Assembly: GCF_030546575.1 (NCBI RefSeq)
Contig: NZ_JAUOTN010000003.1
Span: forward strand, 310,001-374,000
From: Pontibacter coccineus
Lineage (GTDB): Bacteria > Bacteroidota > Bacteroidia > Cytophagales > Hymenobacteraceae
DNA length: 64,000 bases
Reading direction: 5' to 3'
Below the pieces are notes generated by a model. The model ran no database searches and was not told where the DNA came from. It worked only from the letters and a program-made list of their open reading frames with translations. Shown one piece after another: positions 42,983-51,892 of this stretch. The position numbers were made by a program, and so were the translations under genes. How positions within the stretch are numbered: the stretch's first letter is position 1; the number at the start of each line of letters is the position of its first letter.

Positions 42983-43474
42983 TCAGCGATTATAATGCTC
43001 CTCTACAATTCCTTTGAGCTTTTCGAGCACGTATTCGGTAAATTGTTTCAACATACTTTGGCCGTTGCCTTTGAACACTTCCCGGAACTCCTCCGCTTTG
43101 CCATCATACAGGAAGGAAACGAAAATGGTGCCCACTGGCTTTTCCGACGTTTCGGAGCCTCCGGCACCGGCAAGCCCCGTAGTGGCGACACTGATATCAG
43201 CATTCAGCGCTTTCTTCAGCCCCATCACCATCTCGTTGGTTACCTGCTGCGACTCGGCGGTGTAAAGGTTGAGCGTGTCCTGCTTTACGCCCAGGAGTTT
43301 TTTCTTGGCTTCGACATTGTATACCACCAGGCTACCGATCAGCACATCGCTGCTGCCTTTGGCTTTTACCAGTTCAGAGGACAGCATGCCAGCGGTGCAA
43401 CTCTCGGCAAAGGCGACGGTCAGGCCATTGTCTTTCAGCATCTTGGTCAGTTCGGTGAGATCCGTTTGATTCAT
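42983..43474 (-). CDS. CinA C-terminal domain family protein (nicotinamide-nucleotide amidase)
   Basis: A 163-residue protein corresponding to the stand-alone CinA/PncC amidase domain, which converts NMN to nicotinate mononucleotide for NAD recycling. The family hallmarks are TVAFAESCTAGMLSSEL (with catalytic Ser), GSLVVYNVEAKKKLLGV and the ATTGLAGAGGSETSEKPVGTIFV block. Cytosolic. Possibly co-transcribed with thpR, whose stop lies 33 bp upstream. Confidence 0.93.
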   Translation of the reverse strand: MNQTDLTELTKMLKDNGLTVAFAESCTAGMLSSELVKAKGSSDVLIGSLVVYNVEAKKKLLGVKQDTLNLYTAESQQVTNEMVMGLKKALNADISVATTGLAGAGGSETSEKPVGTIFVSFLYDGKAEEFREVFKGNGQSMLKQFTEYVLEKLKGIVEEHYNR

Positions 43475-43507
43475 AGGGTTATATTGACTTCAGTTTAGGG
43501 GTGATTC

Positions 43508-44080
43508 TCATACTGTTTTGCCGTCCGGGGGGTTACCTGTCAGTGGGTAGCGCTGCAGGATGCTGTAGCGGGGATGCGGCGATCCTAGCTCTGAGTGCCA
43601 GACTGCGATTTCGTCCACCCGCAGCGTGATTGGTTCATCGGGGCTGAACGATTCGAGGGGATGGGGCGCAGGACGGTCCTTGCGAAAGCGGGCGAGTGTG
43701 ATGTGCGGTTTAGGCTCACGGTTGAGGGGCGGCTCCTCAGAAAGTGCCACCGTGAGGCTACGGCTCAGTTGGGCGAAGGCATCATGGCTCTTGAACCTGG
43801 CCCAGATGAGACGTGGGGAGCGGGGTTTGGGGCCCGGCTCTATGGCCTCGAGGTGCAAGTCAAACGGGGCGAACTGCCTGGCTATGTGGGCGGTGACATT
43901 TTGTATAGCGGCTAGCTGGCTGGCAGGTACGTTGCCGATAAAGTAAAGCGTCAGGTGCAGGTTCTCCGTGGGAACTTGCCGTATGGCATCACTTTTATAC
44001 CTGTTGGCCTGCTCGGTTAAATACTGCTGGAGCGCGTCAGGAATTGGCGCCGCAATGAATAGTCTGGTGGTTTGGCCCAT
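43508..44080 (-). CDS. thpR: RNA 2',3'-cyclic 3'-phosphodiesterase (ThpR/LigT)
   Basis: A 190-residue member of the 2H phosphoesterase family that opens 2',3'-cyclic phosphates of RNA. The two catalytic HxT motifs are NLHLTLYFIG and PHITLARF. The start GQTTRLFIAAPIPDAL matches the family's RLFIA N-terminus. It is divergent from the first PAP2 gene and upstream of cinA on the minus strand, so the two minus genes are probably an operon. Confidence 0.95.
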   Translation of the reverse strand: MGQTTRLFIAAPIPDALQQYLTEQANRYKSDAIRQVPTENLHLTLYFIGNVPASQLAAIQNVTAHIARQFAPFDLHLEAIEPGPKPRSPRLIWARFKSHDAFAQLSRSLTVALSEEPPLNREPKPHITLARFRKDRPAPHPLESFSPDEPITLRVDEIAVWHSELGSPHPRYSILQRYPLTGNPPDGKTV

Positions 44081-44170
44081 GCGCTGTCGTGTCTATACTG
44101 TATGGCTTCGCATACGTAATTACAGGGCAGGCGTATACTTAGCCTAAATCTGAACCAAGACCCAGTCTAT

Positions 44171-44878
44171 ATGATACGAAACTTCTATAAAAAGCTGGCA
44201 GCGGGCTTTGCGTTGTTCACCCTCGAGCTGCTCTTTGTGATGGTGGTTTTCCTGGCCTGTGTGCTGGTCTTCCTCTATGTGAGCGCACAGGTGGTGGAAG
44301 CGTCCGGCCCGATCAAGTTCGACGAAGCAGCCTTTGCCGTGGCTGCCGACCTGCGAAGCGATGGCTTCACCCAATTTATAGAGTTTATTACCTTTTTCGC
44401 CTCCCGCCACTTCATGACGGCAGCGGGACTGTTGCTTATCGCTTATTTTCTGTTCGTGCGGCGGCACAAGTGGTATTCGCTTAAAGTGCCGGTGGTGGCG
44501 CTGGGCAGCATCTCGCTCAACCTGGTGCTCAAGTTCTTTTTCGACAGGGCACGGCCCACTATGCCCTTGGTCGATGCCTCCGGCCTGAGTTTCCCGAGCG
44601 GCCACTCCATGATCGCCGCCTCATTCTACAGCTTGCTCATTTACCTGACCTGGCGACATGTGGAATCGAAGCCGCTTCGAAATTTTTTAGTAGCCCTGCT
44701 CGTTATTTTTATTCTGCTCATCGGGTTCAGTAGAATTTACTTGCGCGTGCATTATGCGACGGATGTGGTGGCAGGTTTTGCTGCTGGTATTCTGTGGGTT
44801 ATCATCGGTATCTGGCTGCTGCGCCGTATCGAGAAGTATACCCGCAAAGAGATTGCACCGGTGGTAGAAGAGGAGTGA
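44171..44878 (+). CDS. PAP2 family lipid phosphatase, paralogue 1
   Basis: A 235-residue integral membrane phosphatase. The three-part PAP2 active site is seen: KFFFDRARP (motif 1), SFPSGHSM (motif 2) and SRIYLRVHYATDVVAG (motif 3, catalytic His). Six hydrophobic segments surround these on the periplasmic side. Enzymes of this type dephosphorylate undecaprenyl pyrophosphate or phosphatidylglycerol phosphate; which one is open. A close paralogue lies at 45969-46679 across the tRNA-Leu gene. Confidence 0.93.
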   Translation: MIRNFYKKLAAGFALFTLELLFVMVVFLACVLVFLYVSAQVVEASGPIKFDEAAFAVAADLRSDGFTQFIEFITFFASRHFMTAAGLLLIAYFLFVRRHKWYSLKVPVVALGSISLNLVLKFFFDRARPTMPLVDASGLSFPSGHSMIAASFYSLLIYLTWRHVESKPLRNFLVALLVIFILLIGFSRIYLRVHYATDVVAGFAAGILWVIIGIWLLRRIEKYTRKEIAPVVEEE

Positions 44879-44913
44879 TTCTTTGTGAGAGGAATTTTTT
44901 TTCGGGTGAGGTA

Positions 44914-44943
44914 TTGCAGATAATAATTTCTGTTATACCTTTG
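44914..44943 (+). promoter_or_regulatory. Promoter of the tRNA-Leu gene
   Basis: TTG (44914-44916), 19-base spacer and TACCTTTG (44936-44943) match the Bacteroidota consensus. The -7 box overlaps a TATACCT heptamer copy. The transcript would start about 50 bases before the tRNA. Confidence 0.7.
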
Positions 44944-45002
44944 CAATCCCAATCAACAAGGGTTAAAGGGTTTTGGGAAACACATTTTGAATAATACCAA
45001 AT

Positions 45003-45084
45003 GCGCACGTGGCGAAATTGGTAGACGTGCAGGTCTCAGAAGCCTGTGCCTTCGGGTGTGGGAGTTCGAGTCTCCCCGTGCGCA
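45003..45084 (+). tRNA. tRNA-Leu (anticodon CAG)
   Basis: An 82-nt class II tRNA. The acceptor stem GCGCACG pairs with CGTGCGC (45077-45083) with discriminator A. The D arm contains TGGCGAAATTGGTAGACG; the anticodon loop CTCAGAA sits on a CAGGT/GCCTG stem and gives anticodon CAG. The variable arm TGCCTTCGGGTGT and the T loop GGAGTTCGAGTCTCC follow. CCA is not encoded. It has its own promoter and a strong terminator 15 bp downstream. Confidence 0.95.
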
Positions 45085-45098
45085 CTGATTCAAAATGT

Positions 45099-45129
45099 AA
45101 AAAAAGCCGGCTGCAAAGCCGGCTTTTTT
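45099..45129 (+). terminator. Rho-independent terminator of tRNA-Leu
   Basis: AAAAAGCCGGC pairs with GCCGGCTTTTT around TGCAAA; T-run follows. Confidence 0.92.
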
Positions 45130-45317
45130 GTTTTTATACCTTTCAGGAGTGAAATTCAATTAAGTATTGAAGGGTATGATGGCGCGAGCGTCATCTCTAG
45201 TGTTTGCTAAGTGGGGCCTCTGGCCCAGGCATAGGTATCTGGGGCTATACCTAAACTTGTAGTAGCTTAAGCCTTCCTATCCCTAACCATTTCTGTTCTA
45301 TAGCTTGCCCTGGCCGG

Positions 45318-45569
45318 GCGGGCCCTACTTTTTTCCTTGATGAAAAAAGTAGGCAAAAAAATCAAGACGCTCCAAACTCGCTGACCGCTCAAACAGTGGA
45401 GCGCCGAAAAGTGCACCGGGCACCGCTTTCTGCTGCGTAGTTAGCGTGCAAGTTAGTCTTGCTATACCTGCCAGTGGTATGTGAAAGTGACTATAGGGCT
45501 TATACCTTGAATTGGCAGTTATAGGTTCCCCGCCTTGGATAAGGAGGGGTCAGGGGTGGTTGGACCCGG
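45318..45569 (-). repeat. Composite dispersed repeat module, copy 2 (inverted)
   Basis: The reverse complement of this stretch aligns with 33935-34186: the CCCC-rich hairpin block (45525-45569), a middle part containing CCGGTGCAC, and the TTTGAGCGGTCAGCGAG block (45318-45394). The blocks keep order and spacing. No gene is present in the 45130-45968 gap beyond repeats and scattered TATACCT heptamers. Confidence 0.75.
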
Positions 45570-45624
45570 TATTGTTTAGAAAGTCACAACGAAGCTTATT
45601 CCTGTGAAGTAGTAGCGGCTGCAA

Positions 45625-45652
45625 TTCCCCTCTCAGGAGGGGCAGGGGTGGG
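45625..45652. repeat. C/G-rich intergenic repeat (CCCCTCTC...GAGGGGCAGGGGTGGG)
   Basis: A short hairpin CCCCTCTCAGGAGGGG with the family tail CAGGGGTGGG. Same family as 57001-57033 and the copies between the exopolysaccharide genes. Confidence 0.75.
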
Positions 45653-45968
45653 TATAATCCATGGGAGTAATTAAAGACTGTTGCTGAGAAGCTATACCTA
45701 AAAACCGACAGTAACGGAGAGTCCCACTCCGTAGGGTGCAGGTGGATGACAATCGTTCCCCAAATCCCTTAAGAATAAGGATCCTCTACGGAGAGAGCAG
45801 CGGGAGAATGTTGATTGTGTCTCTATATTCTGCAGCCACAACAGCTATACCTGTTGAATGGCAGCAAAAGACTCTCCTTCGAAAATCACTGAGGGTTAAT
45901 ACTCAACAAACCCACCAAATGCACACCAGCGCTACATTTTCCCGTAAAGTGGGCAAAATGCATGCGCC

Positions 45969-46679
45969 ATGAAAAGCCTTACCAAGCGGTTTCTGAAACT
46001 TCTGACGCTTCTGTCGGCCGAAGCGGTGCTGGTGGCGCTGGCTTTTATTGCCTGTCTGCTTGTGTTCGGCTACATGACCCGCGAAGTTTTCATTCAGCAG
46101 GACACCGATTTTGACCATGCCATGTTTCGTTATGCCGCGACGCACCGTTCCGAAAGCATGACCCGCCTGATGCGCTTCTTCTCTTTTTTCGCATCTGCTG
46201 ACTATTTGCTGGTCGCGCCTGCCCTTATCGTGCTGGTCATGGCTTGGTTTCATCATCTGCGCTGGTATGCCCTCAAGGTGCTGGTGATCGCCTTCACCAG
46301 TACGATGCTCAATCAGTTGCTTAAGCGTTTATTCGAGCGACCCCGGCCTATGACGGCTATGCTCGAGCAGTCAGGCCTCAGTTTCCCCAGCGGACACGCT
46401 ATGATTGGCAGCTCATTTTACGGACTACTCATTTACATCGTGTGGCGTGAAGTGAGGAGCCCTTTCTGGCGCTGGTTATGGGTAAGTCTGCTTTCTGTCT
46501 TGCTGTTGCTCATTGGGTATAGCCGCATATACCTTAACGTGCATTACACCACCGATGTACTCGCAGGCTATGCAATGGGTATTATCTGGTTATTGATTGC
46601 TGTTTGGCTGATGAAAAAACTGGAGCGATGGTATTTTGGGGGGTTAGAAAATATGGAAGGGAGGAAGTTAGAAAGTTGA
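45969..46679 (+). CDS. PAP2 family lipid phosphatase, paralogue 2
   Basis: A 236-residue membrane phosphatase with the same layout as the gene at 44171: motifs KRLFERPRP, SFPSGHAM and SRIYLNVHYTTDVLAG. The two proteins align along their full length (both begin with K, F/L-rich helix and ELLF-like segment LSAEAVLVALAFIACLLVFGY). The C-terminal residues GGLENMEGRKLES are encoded by a purine-rich repeat (46641-46680), so the tail may be an acquired extension. Confidence 0.92.
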   Translation: MKSLTKRFLKLLTLLSAEAVLVALAFIACLLVFGYMTREVFIQQDTDFDHAMFRYAATHRSESMTRLMRFFSFFASADYLLVAPALIVLVMAWFHHLRWYALKVLVIAFTSTMLNQLLKRLFERPRPMTAMLEQSGLSFPSGHAMIGSSFYGLLIYIVWREVRSPFWRWLWVSLLSVLLLLIGYSRIYLNVHYTTDVLAGYAMGIIWLLIAVWLMKKLERWYFGGLENMEGRKLES

Positions 46680-46680
46680 A
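46641..46680 (+). repeat. GTTAGAAAGTT purine-rich repeat, overlapping the PAP2 3' end
   Basis: GGTTAGAAAATATGGAAGG and GAAGTTAGAAAGTTGAA repeat with variation. A related stretch follows marR (53766-53798); a pyrimidine-rich counterpart is at 50138-50162. Confidence 0.6.
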
Positions 46681-46909
46681 GTTCGTTGTGTGGTCAATTT
46701 GCTACTTCATGCAGTCAACTTTAGCAATTAGAAGACGCTGATCCGCGAATATTTATCAGAACCCGAAACAGGGCCTCCAAATCCGTATCTGTCAGCGCGT
46801 GGGTATGTGGACATCCCCAGCAGTCAACTTACGGATCTGGAGATCCGGAAGAGCGGTTAGGAAGTGCACGAAGAGGAATTTGAACTATAACCAATGCGGG
46901 AGAATAATT

Positions 46910-46938
46910 CAGATATCTCATGATATTCGAGATGACAG
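46910..46938. repeat. Single arm of the GIY-YIG-associated repeat
   Basis: CAGATATCTCATGATATTCG then AGATGACAG aligns with the right terminus of the 42573-42973 element. A left arm was not clearly found. Confidence 0.6.
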
Positions 46939-46999
46939 TTTAGCCCTTATCCATGGAGTTGCATGTATCATGTTACAACCTGCCTAATCGTGCACCGGT

Positions 47000-47081
47000 A
47001 ACAATTAACAATCAGCAATTAACAATTCAACCAATTAACAATTTAACGATTCAACCATCCAACAATCAACAATTAAAAATT
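47000..47081 (+). repeat. Degenerate AACAATT/AACCATCC array
   Basis: About ten imperfect units of AACAATTAAC, CAACAATT and TTCAACCATCC precede the TPR protein gene. A second such array precedes yceI (53847-53928). The rest of 46681-47147 holds no gene. Confidence 0.65.
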
Positions 47082-47147
47082 TCCCTTTGTCTTCAGAATA
47101 AGGCAGCTTAATTTAGGGTGATCAATCGCCTTGCCAAAACAGAAACT

Positions 47148-50024
47148 ATGCCGCGCCTCCTGATTGCCTGCCTTTGCTATACCTTGTTGTGCCTTTCTAT
47201 ACCTGCCCTCGCCCAACAGCCCGACCAGATTGCCGAAGTGAAGGCCAGATTGGAGAAAGAGAAAAGCGCCCTCCGGGAGAAAGGTACAAGACCGTTGCCT
47301 GAGAGGGCAGACCGCATGCTGGACCTGGGGATGTGGCAGGAGGCCGAGGCGCTGCTGAGATCAGCTACTCCCTCTACTACTGTTAACTTAGCGAAGGCCC
47401 GGCTTGCCATGTTGCGCCATGAATACCAGGCGGCCGATGCGTTGGTGGGAGGGGTACTGAAGCAGGAGCCCGCCAACAGAGCAGCCCTGATATTGCATGG
47501 CAAATTGCAGATTCAAGCCTGGGAATTGAAGGAGGCGCTGGCCACTACTCAAAAACTGCTGCGTGTCAATCCGAAAGATGAAGAGGCTACCCTGCTGGCA
47601 GGACGCATCCTGATGCTGCAGAAAAAGTACAACGAGGCCTTGGCGCAGGCACTGAAAGTGCAGCGCTGGAACCCCAGCAATGCGGCCGCTTACCTGCTGG
47701 AGTCTGATGTGCTATTCTGGGACCAAAAGCCCGAGGAGGCCGAGAAGCCCCTTGTCAAAAGCCTGACTCTTGACCCATTCGATGCGGATGCCCGTTTCAA
47801 CTACGGCTATGCCATCTGGCGCCGGGTAGACGCCACGCAACTGAACGCCATGGCTGCGCAGTGGGAACTGGCACTGGAACTCAACCCACTGCACTATGTT
47901 ACGCACTGGCACTGGGGCAATGGCCACACCAACCTCACCTATGCCGATTATGCCCAGCCGGAAGACGAAGCTGTTCGTAAAGCCCTGCAACCCGCTGATC
48001 AACTTATTTCTCAAAACAAACTGCAGGAAGCCCTGGCTGAGATCCGCAAAGTGCAGCAAGCCTACCCGGCTTCGGTACTGCCCGACATGCTGCGCGGCTC
48101 TGCCTATTACATGGCCTTCGACTTGCCGCGCCAGCCGCGTCTCGACTCGGCGGAAGTTATTTTCCAGCGCATCCTCCGCAATAAACAGCACTATGGTCCG
48201 GCGCACAATGCCCTGGCTGCTGTCATCAAGCAAAAACAGCTCGTATACCTGGCCGCTTATGATTCACTCTCGCAGGTGATCTGGCAGACGGAGGTCAAGG
48301 ACCCGGTCAACTTTGCCCGCGTTTTTCCGGATGTAACCTACTATCCCGGAGAGACCGTGCAGAAAATGGTCTGGTCGCAGCTCTACGCCAGCACGGTGTA
48401 TTTCCCTTTCCTATCTCGGCAGGGCGAAAAGTTCGTGATCCCGCCCCTGCACATCGACCTGGCCATTGCCATGAATTCGCCTTACTTCCGGCAGGCCACC
48501 ACCTTCGACAACCGCCAGTGGATGGACATCCGGGGAGTAGGAAGCGGGGCGGCCGCCATTGAGTACGTGATCCGGGGAGCTTACCTGGAGCGGAACGTGG
48601 TGCTGCACGAGTATGTGCACCTGTTTCACGGACGTGTGTTTACAGACGCTGAAAACCGGGCTGTGCGCCAGCTTTACCACAATGCCATGAAAGAGGGGCG
48701 CACGCTCGATTATTACTCGGCCAACAACGAGCATGAGTACCTGGCCCAGACCTATCCGGCTTATTTCGAGCCCGTGAAAGTGCATCCGCTCAACCACAAG
48801 TCCATCAACACCACCGGCGACCTGAAGGCAAAGGATCCGGCGCTCTATACCTTCCTGGACGAGCTTGTGAAAAGGCAGCAAGCCTACCTGGCCGGCAACA
48901 AACAGGCCATGGCCAGCAACTGGGCACAGGTATATCTGAACCTGGCCGATCGCGAAACCAGAGCACAGAACTACCCCAAAGCCGCCGCACTTCTGGACTC
49001 AGCTCTCACCTGGGATGCCAGCTACCAACCTGCCCTGATAGCCTATGCCGGTCTGAAGCAGAGACAACTGGCCTTCGACGAAGCGCAGCAGTGGCTGCAG
49101 CGGGCACAAAAAGTAAACAAGGACTATGCACCGATCTATACCGCAGAGGCAGATTTGTTCGAAGCGCGCCGCAGAGCCGGACAATTGTCGGTTCGCCGGG
49201 CAGTGCAGGAGCAGCAGTCGCGCTACGACCAGGCCCTTTTGCTCGAGGATGACCTGCTGACCCGTGCCCGCATTAACCAAGCTTTCCGGGAGATGTATGC
49301 ATCCTATGGACGTCTTTCAGAGGCTATTGCGGTAGGAGAGCGCTACGTGCAGGAAGCACCGACCATCTCCACCTATCTGCGCGATCGTCGCGACGAGGCA
49401 CAGGCTTATACCAGCTGGCTGCGCGGCACAGCCGCCCCATCGCAGGAGGCGGAGCGTACGTTGGCGACACTGGTCGCCCGCAAGCCGCAGCATTACGAAC
49501 TGCGCCAGCAGTATGCAGAAGTTTTGGCCACACAGGGCAAGTATACCGAAGCCATCGCTACCCTCGCAGAAGCGCAGCGCATCCTCACGGCTGCAGGTAC
49601 GCCCCGACCGGGCTACATGGTGCGCATGGCGGCCTGGCAGTTGCAGTTGGGAGATAAAGCCGCCGCCCTGCAATTGCTGGAGCCAATCAACAACGGTAAA
49701 ATGCGTGCCCGCAGCGAAGCCACCTTGCTAGCCAGGGTATACGCCGGACTAGGAGACACTCATAAGGCACAGGAAGAACTCAAGAAGCAACCCGTACAAA
49801 ACACGCCTGCCGAATTAGCTAATTTCCTGTTCGCCTCCGGCAAGGTATGGGAAGCGGAAAAAGAACCCAAGCGCGCCCGGAAAGCCTACGAAGCCGCCCT
49901 CCGCGAAAACCCATACCTGTACGAAGCCCGCCAAAGCCTGGTCCGACTGCTGCTCGAAGAAGGGAAAAACAGCCAGGCCGAACGTTTGCTTACAGAAGGG
50001 ATAGAGTTGGGGTATAAGTTGTAG
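47148..50024 (+). CDS. Large secreted TPR protein with HExxH metallopeptidase-like region
   Basis: Predicted 958-residue exported protein. Start MPRLLIACLCY begins a signal peptide ending ALAQQ; a GTG frame ten codons upstream was rejected. Residues about 60-330 and 640-958 are tetratricopeptide repeats (EALATTQKLLRVNPKDEEATLLAGRI, EALAQALKVQRWNPSNAAAYLLE, KARKAYEAALRENPYLYEARQSLV). Between them, residues 440-600 include VVLHEYVHLFHGRVF (HEYVH at 487-491) and later DYYSANNEHEYLAQ, a pattern like peptidase MA/gluzincins with a downstream Glu. Activity is not proven. Single gene. Confidence 0.85.
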   Translation: MPRLLIACLCYTLLCLSIPALAQQPDQIAEVKARLEKEKSALREKGTRPLPERADRMLDLGMWQEAEALLRSATPSTTVNLAKARLAMLRHEYQAADALVGGVLKQEPANRAALILHGKLQIQAWELKEALATTQKLLRVNPKDEEATLLAGRILMLQKKYNEALAQALKVQRWNPSNAAAYLLESDVLFWDQKPEEAEKPLVKSLTLDPFDADARFNYGYAIWRRVDATQLNAMAAQWELALELNPLHYVTHWHWGNGHTNLTYADYAQPEDEAVRKALQPADQLISQNKLQEALAEIRKVQQAYPASVLPDMLRGSAYYMAFDLPRQPRLDSAEVIFQRILRNKQHYGPAHNALAAVIKQKQLVYLAAYDSLSQVIWQTEVKDPVNFARVFPDVTYYPGETVQKMVWSQLYASTVYFPFLSRQGEKFVIPPLHIDLAIAMNSPYFRQATTFDNRQWMDIRGVGSGAAAIEYVIRGAYLERNVVLHEYVHLFHGRVFTDAENRAVRQLYHNAMKEGRTLDYYSANNEHEYLAQTYPAYFEPVKVHPLNHKSINTTGDLKAKDPALYTFLDELVKRQQAYLAGNKQAMASNWAQVYLNLADRETRAQNYPKAAALLDSALTWDASYQPALIAYAGLKQRQLAFDEAQQWLQRAQKVNKDYAPIYTAEADLFEARRRAGQLSVRRAVQEQQSRYDQALLLEDDLLTRARINQAFREMYASYGRLSEAIAVGERYVQEAPTISTYLRDRRDEAQAYTSWLRGTAAPSQEAERTLATLVARKPQHYELRQQYAEVLATQGKYTEAIATLAEAQRILTAAGTPRPGYMVRMAAWQLQLGDKAAALQLLEPINNGKMRARSEATLLARVYAGLGDTHKAQEELKKQPVQNTPAELANFLFASGKVWEAEKEPKRARKAYEAALRENPYLYEARQSLVRLLLEEGKNSQAERLLTEGIELGYKL

Positions 50025-50192
50025 GGGGTAAAGTACATTTTCCAATGTGGGGGTATCTGCCTTCTAATTCAAAAAAAGCTTAAGTCTCTTTAAATCACAC
50101 TGACAATTATATTGTAAAAATCAAAGCTTGAAATTCCGTTTAACTTCTTAACTTTCTACATCTAAACACCCCCTCTTCCAAATTCTAAACTC

Positions 50193-50753
50193 ATGAAAAA
50201 TCTCTTCCGACTCAGTTTCTTTCTTTTATTCCTGGGCCTTTTCAGTGCCTGTAATTCCAGCACCTCAACTTCTGATCAGCAGATCGAGGAGATTGAGACC
50301 GCTACGGAAGTGACCACCGTATACCTGGTGCGCCACGCCGAGAAGGATACCACCGATGCTTCCAACGAAGATCCGGAGCTGACAGAGGCGGGACATGCAC
50401 GGGCTGAGGCCTTGCGGGCTTTGCTGGAAGGGCAGGAGGTGGATGTTTTGTATGCGACGAAGTATATGCGCACCGGTCAGACGCTTTACCCCCTGGCCAA
50501 GGAACGTAACTTGGAGGTGGTGCAGTATGAGGGGCATGATTTCGAAGGGCTGAAAGCACGTATACTGCAGGAGCACCGCGGACAAACGGTTGTAGTGGCC
50601 GGGCACTCTAATACCCTCTTGCCGATTATCGAAGCGTTTGGGGCGACAAAGCCCTTTGAGGAGATCGCTGACAGCCAGTACCGTTATTTGTTTAAAATGA
50701 CTGTTCGTCCGGACAGTACGGCTAGTGTGGAAGTAACTGAGTTCGGGGCCTAA
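50193..50753 (+). CDS. Histidine phosphatase superfamily lipoprotein (SixA/phosphoglycerate mutase-like)
   Basis: A 186-residue lipoprotein with lipobox LFSAC and a Ser/Thr-rich linker. The catalytic motif is LVRHAEKDTTDA (RHAE, the phosphohistidine motif of the branch containing SixA). The second His is in VVAGHSNTLLPII, and ELTEAGHARAEAL follows the usual order. Location in the envelope suggests hydrolysis of extracellular phosphoesters or phosphohistidine; substrate unknown. Convergent with the RDD gene, 3 bp away. Confidence 0.9.
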   Translation: MKNLFRLSFFLLFLGLFSACNSSTSTSDQQIEEIETATEVTTVYLVRHAEKDTTDASNEDPELTEAGHARAEALRALLEGQEVDVLYATKYMRTGQTLYPLAKERNLEVVQYEGHDFEGLKARILQEHRGQTVVVAGHSNTLLPIIEAFGATKPFEEIADSQYRYLFKMTVRPDSTASVEVTEFGA

Positions 50754-50756
50754 GTT

Positions 50757-51188
50757 TTAAGACAGGACCCTGGTTTTGCAAATACGGTCGTGAAACAAGC
50801 GGGAATGGGAGGAAGCTTTCGTTCCTGTTAACGCCTGCATGAGCAGCACAAAAATGCTGATTGGCCTGAAAAGGTAGCGGAGGCTGGCGCATCGGAACGA
50901 GATGCGGTCACCAGATTGCCCTACGACGCGGAGTCCCAGCAGATGTTTGCCCACAGAACCCTGCCAGGCGGCACTTTCGGTACCGGCAAAGTATAACCAA
51001 CCCATCAGGAGGTGCAGCAGCCGCTCTGACTTAAGTAGGAACGCCTCTTCGTTGCTGCTAATGGTAAAGTACTCGATCAGTCCGATAATGGTAAGCAGAA
51101 ATAGAGTGTCCAGGCAAAAAGCAAGTGCCCGGGTTCCCAATTGGGCTTCGAGCAGGTTCGGTTTCGCTTTCTGATAAGACAATTGCAT
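50757..51188 (-). CDS. RDD family membrane protein
   Basis: A 143-residue inner-membrane protein with the RDD layout: an R-D pair in the first helix region (GTRALAFCLDTLFLLTIIGLIEYFTI) and the second conserved block WQGSVGKHLLGLRVVGQSGDRISFRCASLRYLFRPISIFVLLM. Start MQLSYQKAKPN was preferred over one seven codons upstream. RDD proteins are of uncertain function, some linked to Na+/H+ exchange. Its stop is 3 bp from the histidine-phosphatase stop (convergent). Confidence 0.85.
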   Translation of the reverse strand: MQLSYQKAKPNLLEAQLGTRALAFCLDTLFLLTIIGLIEYFTISSNEEAFLLKSERLLHLLMGWLYFAGTESAAWQGSVGKHLLGLRVVGQSGDRISFRCASLRYLFRPISIFVLLMQALTGTKASSHSRLFHDRICKTRVLS

Positions 51189-51284
51189 ACAATAAGGGAG
51201 TAATAGCACCTTAACATAGGGTGCTATTATGTTATACTACATACTGTCAGGTGGGTTGCAGTATTTTATTTATAATTTGAACTT

Positions 51285-51788
51285 TTAAAAGAGAGAGGTT
51301 TGTGTAACAGTTTGCAATGCCCCTTCATGGCGTAAAAGCCATTCTTTCCGCCACAATCCTCCAGCATAACCCGTCAGGCTTCCGTCGCTGCCGATTACCC
51401 GGTGGCAGGGTACCACAATACAAATTGGGTTGCGGCCATTGGCAGCCCCTACGGCTCGTATCGCCTTCTCACCCGAAACACCTCTCGCTATAGCCAGGTA
51501 ACTGGTCGTTTTGCCGTGCGGTATACCTTGCAGTGTGTGCCATACCTGCTTCTGGAAAGGGGTACCTGCAGGCGCCAACGTTAAGTCAAAATCCTGGCGC
51601 TTTCCCGCAAAGTACTCTTCGAGCTGCAGTGCGCAGGCGCTGATGCAGGCGGGCATTACATGAGTCTGCTCAGAAGGTGCTCCCTCCGCATCACAGAATC
51701 TGACTTCTGTTATACCCTGGTCTGTGCCGCTTATTCGAAGCAGCCCAAGAGGCGACTGCATATAGGTAGTGTAGGTTCTGCTTTCCAT
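51285..51788 (-). CDS. ogt: Methylated-DNA-[protein]-cysteine S-methyltransferase
   Basis: A 167-residue suicide enzyme that moves methyl from O6-methylguanine to its own Cys. The active site is [12 protein letters not shown] (PCHRV), followed by [10 protein letters not shown]; the DNA-binding helix is [24 protein letters not shown]. There is no Ada-type N-terminal regulatory domain, so it is the Ogt/MGMT form. Start [10 protein letters not shown] chosen over a longer frame to 51866. Single gene. Confidence 0.95.
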   Translation of the reverse strand: MESRTYTTYMQSPLGLLRISGTDQGITEVRFCDAEGAPSEQTHVMPACISACALQLEEYFAGKRQDFDLTLAPAGTPFQKQVWHTLQGIPHGKTTSYLAIARGVSGEKAIRAVGAANGRNPICIVVPCHRVIGSDGSLTGYAGGLWRKEWLLRHEGALQTVTQTSLF

Positions 51789-51892
51789 GTTTTGCGCTTG
51801 GCTATACCTCAAATATAGAAATAGTATAGCACGTTTGCCACCATACCTCTGAAAGCATAGTAGCAAATAGGCGGGGCAGGTATAGGATAGAA

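Noticed and set aside
45003-45084. tRNA-Leu as integration site of a genomic island
   Set aside because: No integrase gene and no repeated copy of the tRNA 3' end was found nearby.
45736-45972. 78-codon plus-strand frame before the second PAP2 gene
   Set aside because: Lies in repeat-rich DNA, has no leader or family likeness and ends inside the PAP2 start.
46809-46845. Left partner arm for the repeat at 46910-46938
   Set aside because: GGACATCCCC and GGATCTGGAGATCC resemble the arm only weakly, so no paired copy is claimed.
47000-47081. Possible CRISPR-like array (AACAATT units)
   Set aside because: Units are short, degenerate and without constant spacers; no cas genes in the window.
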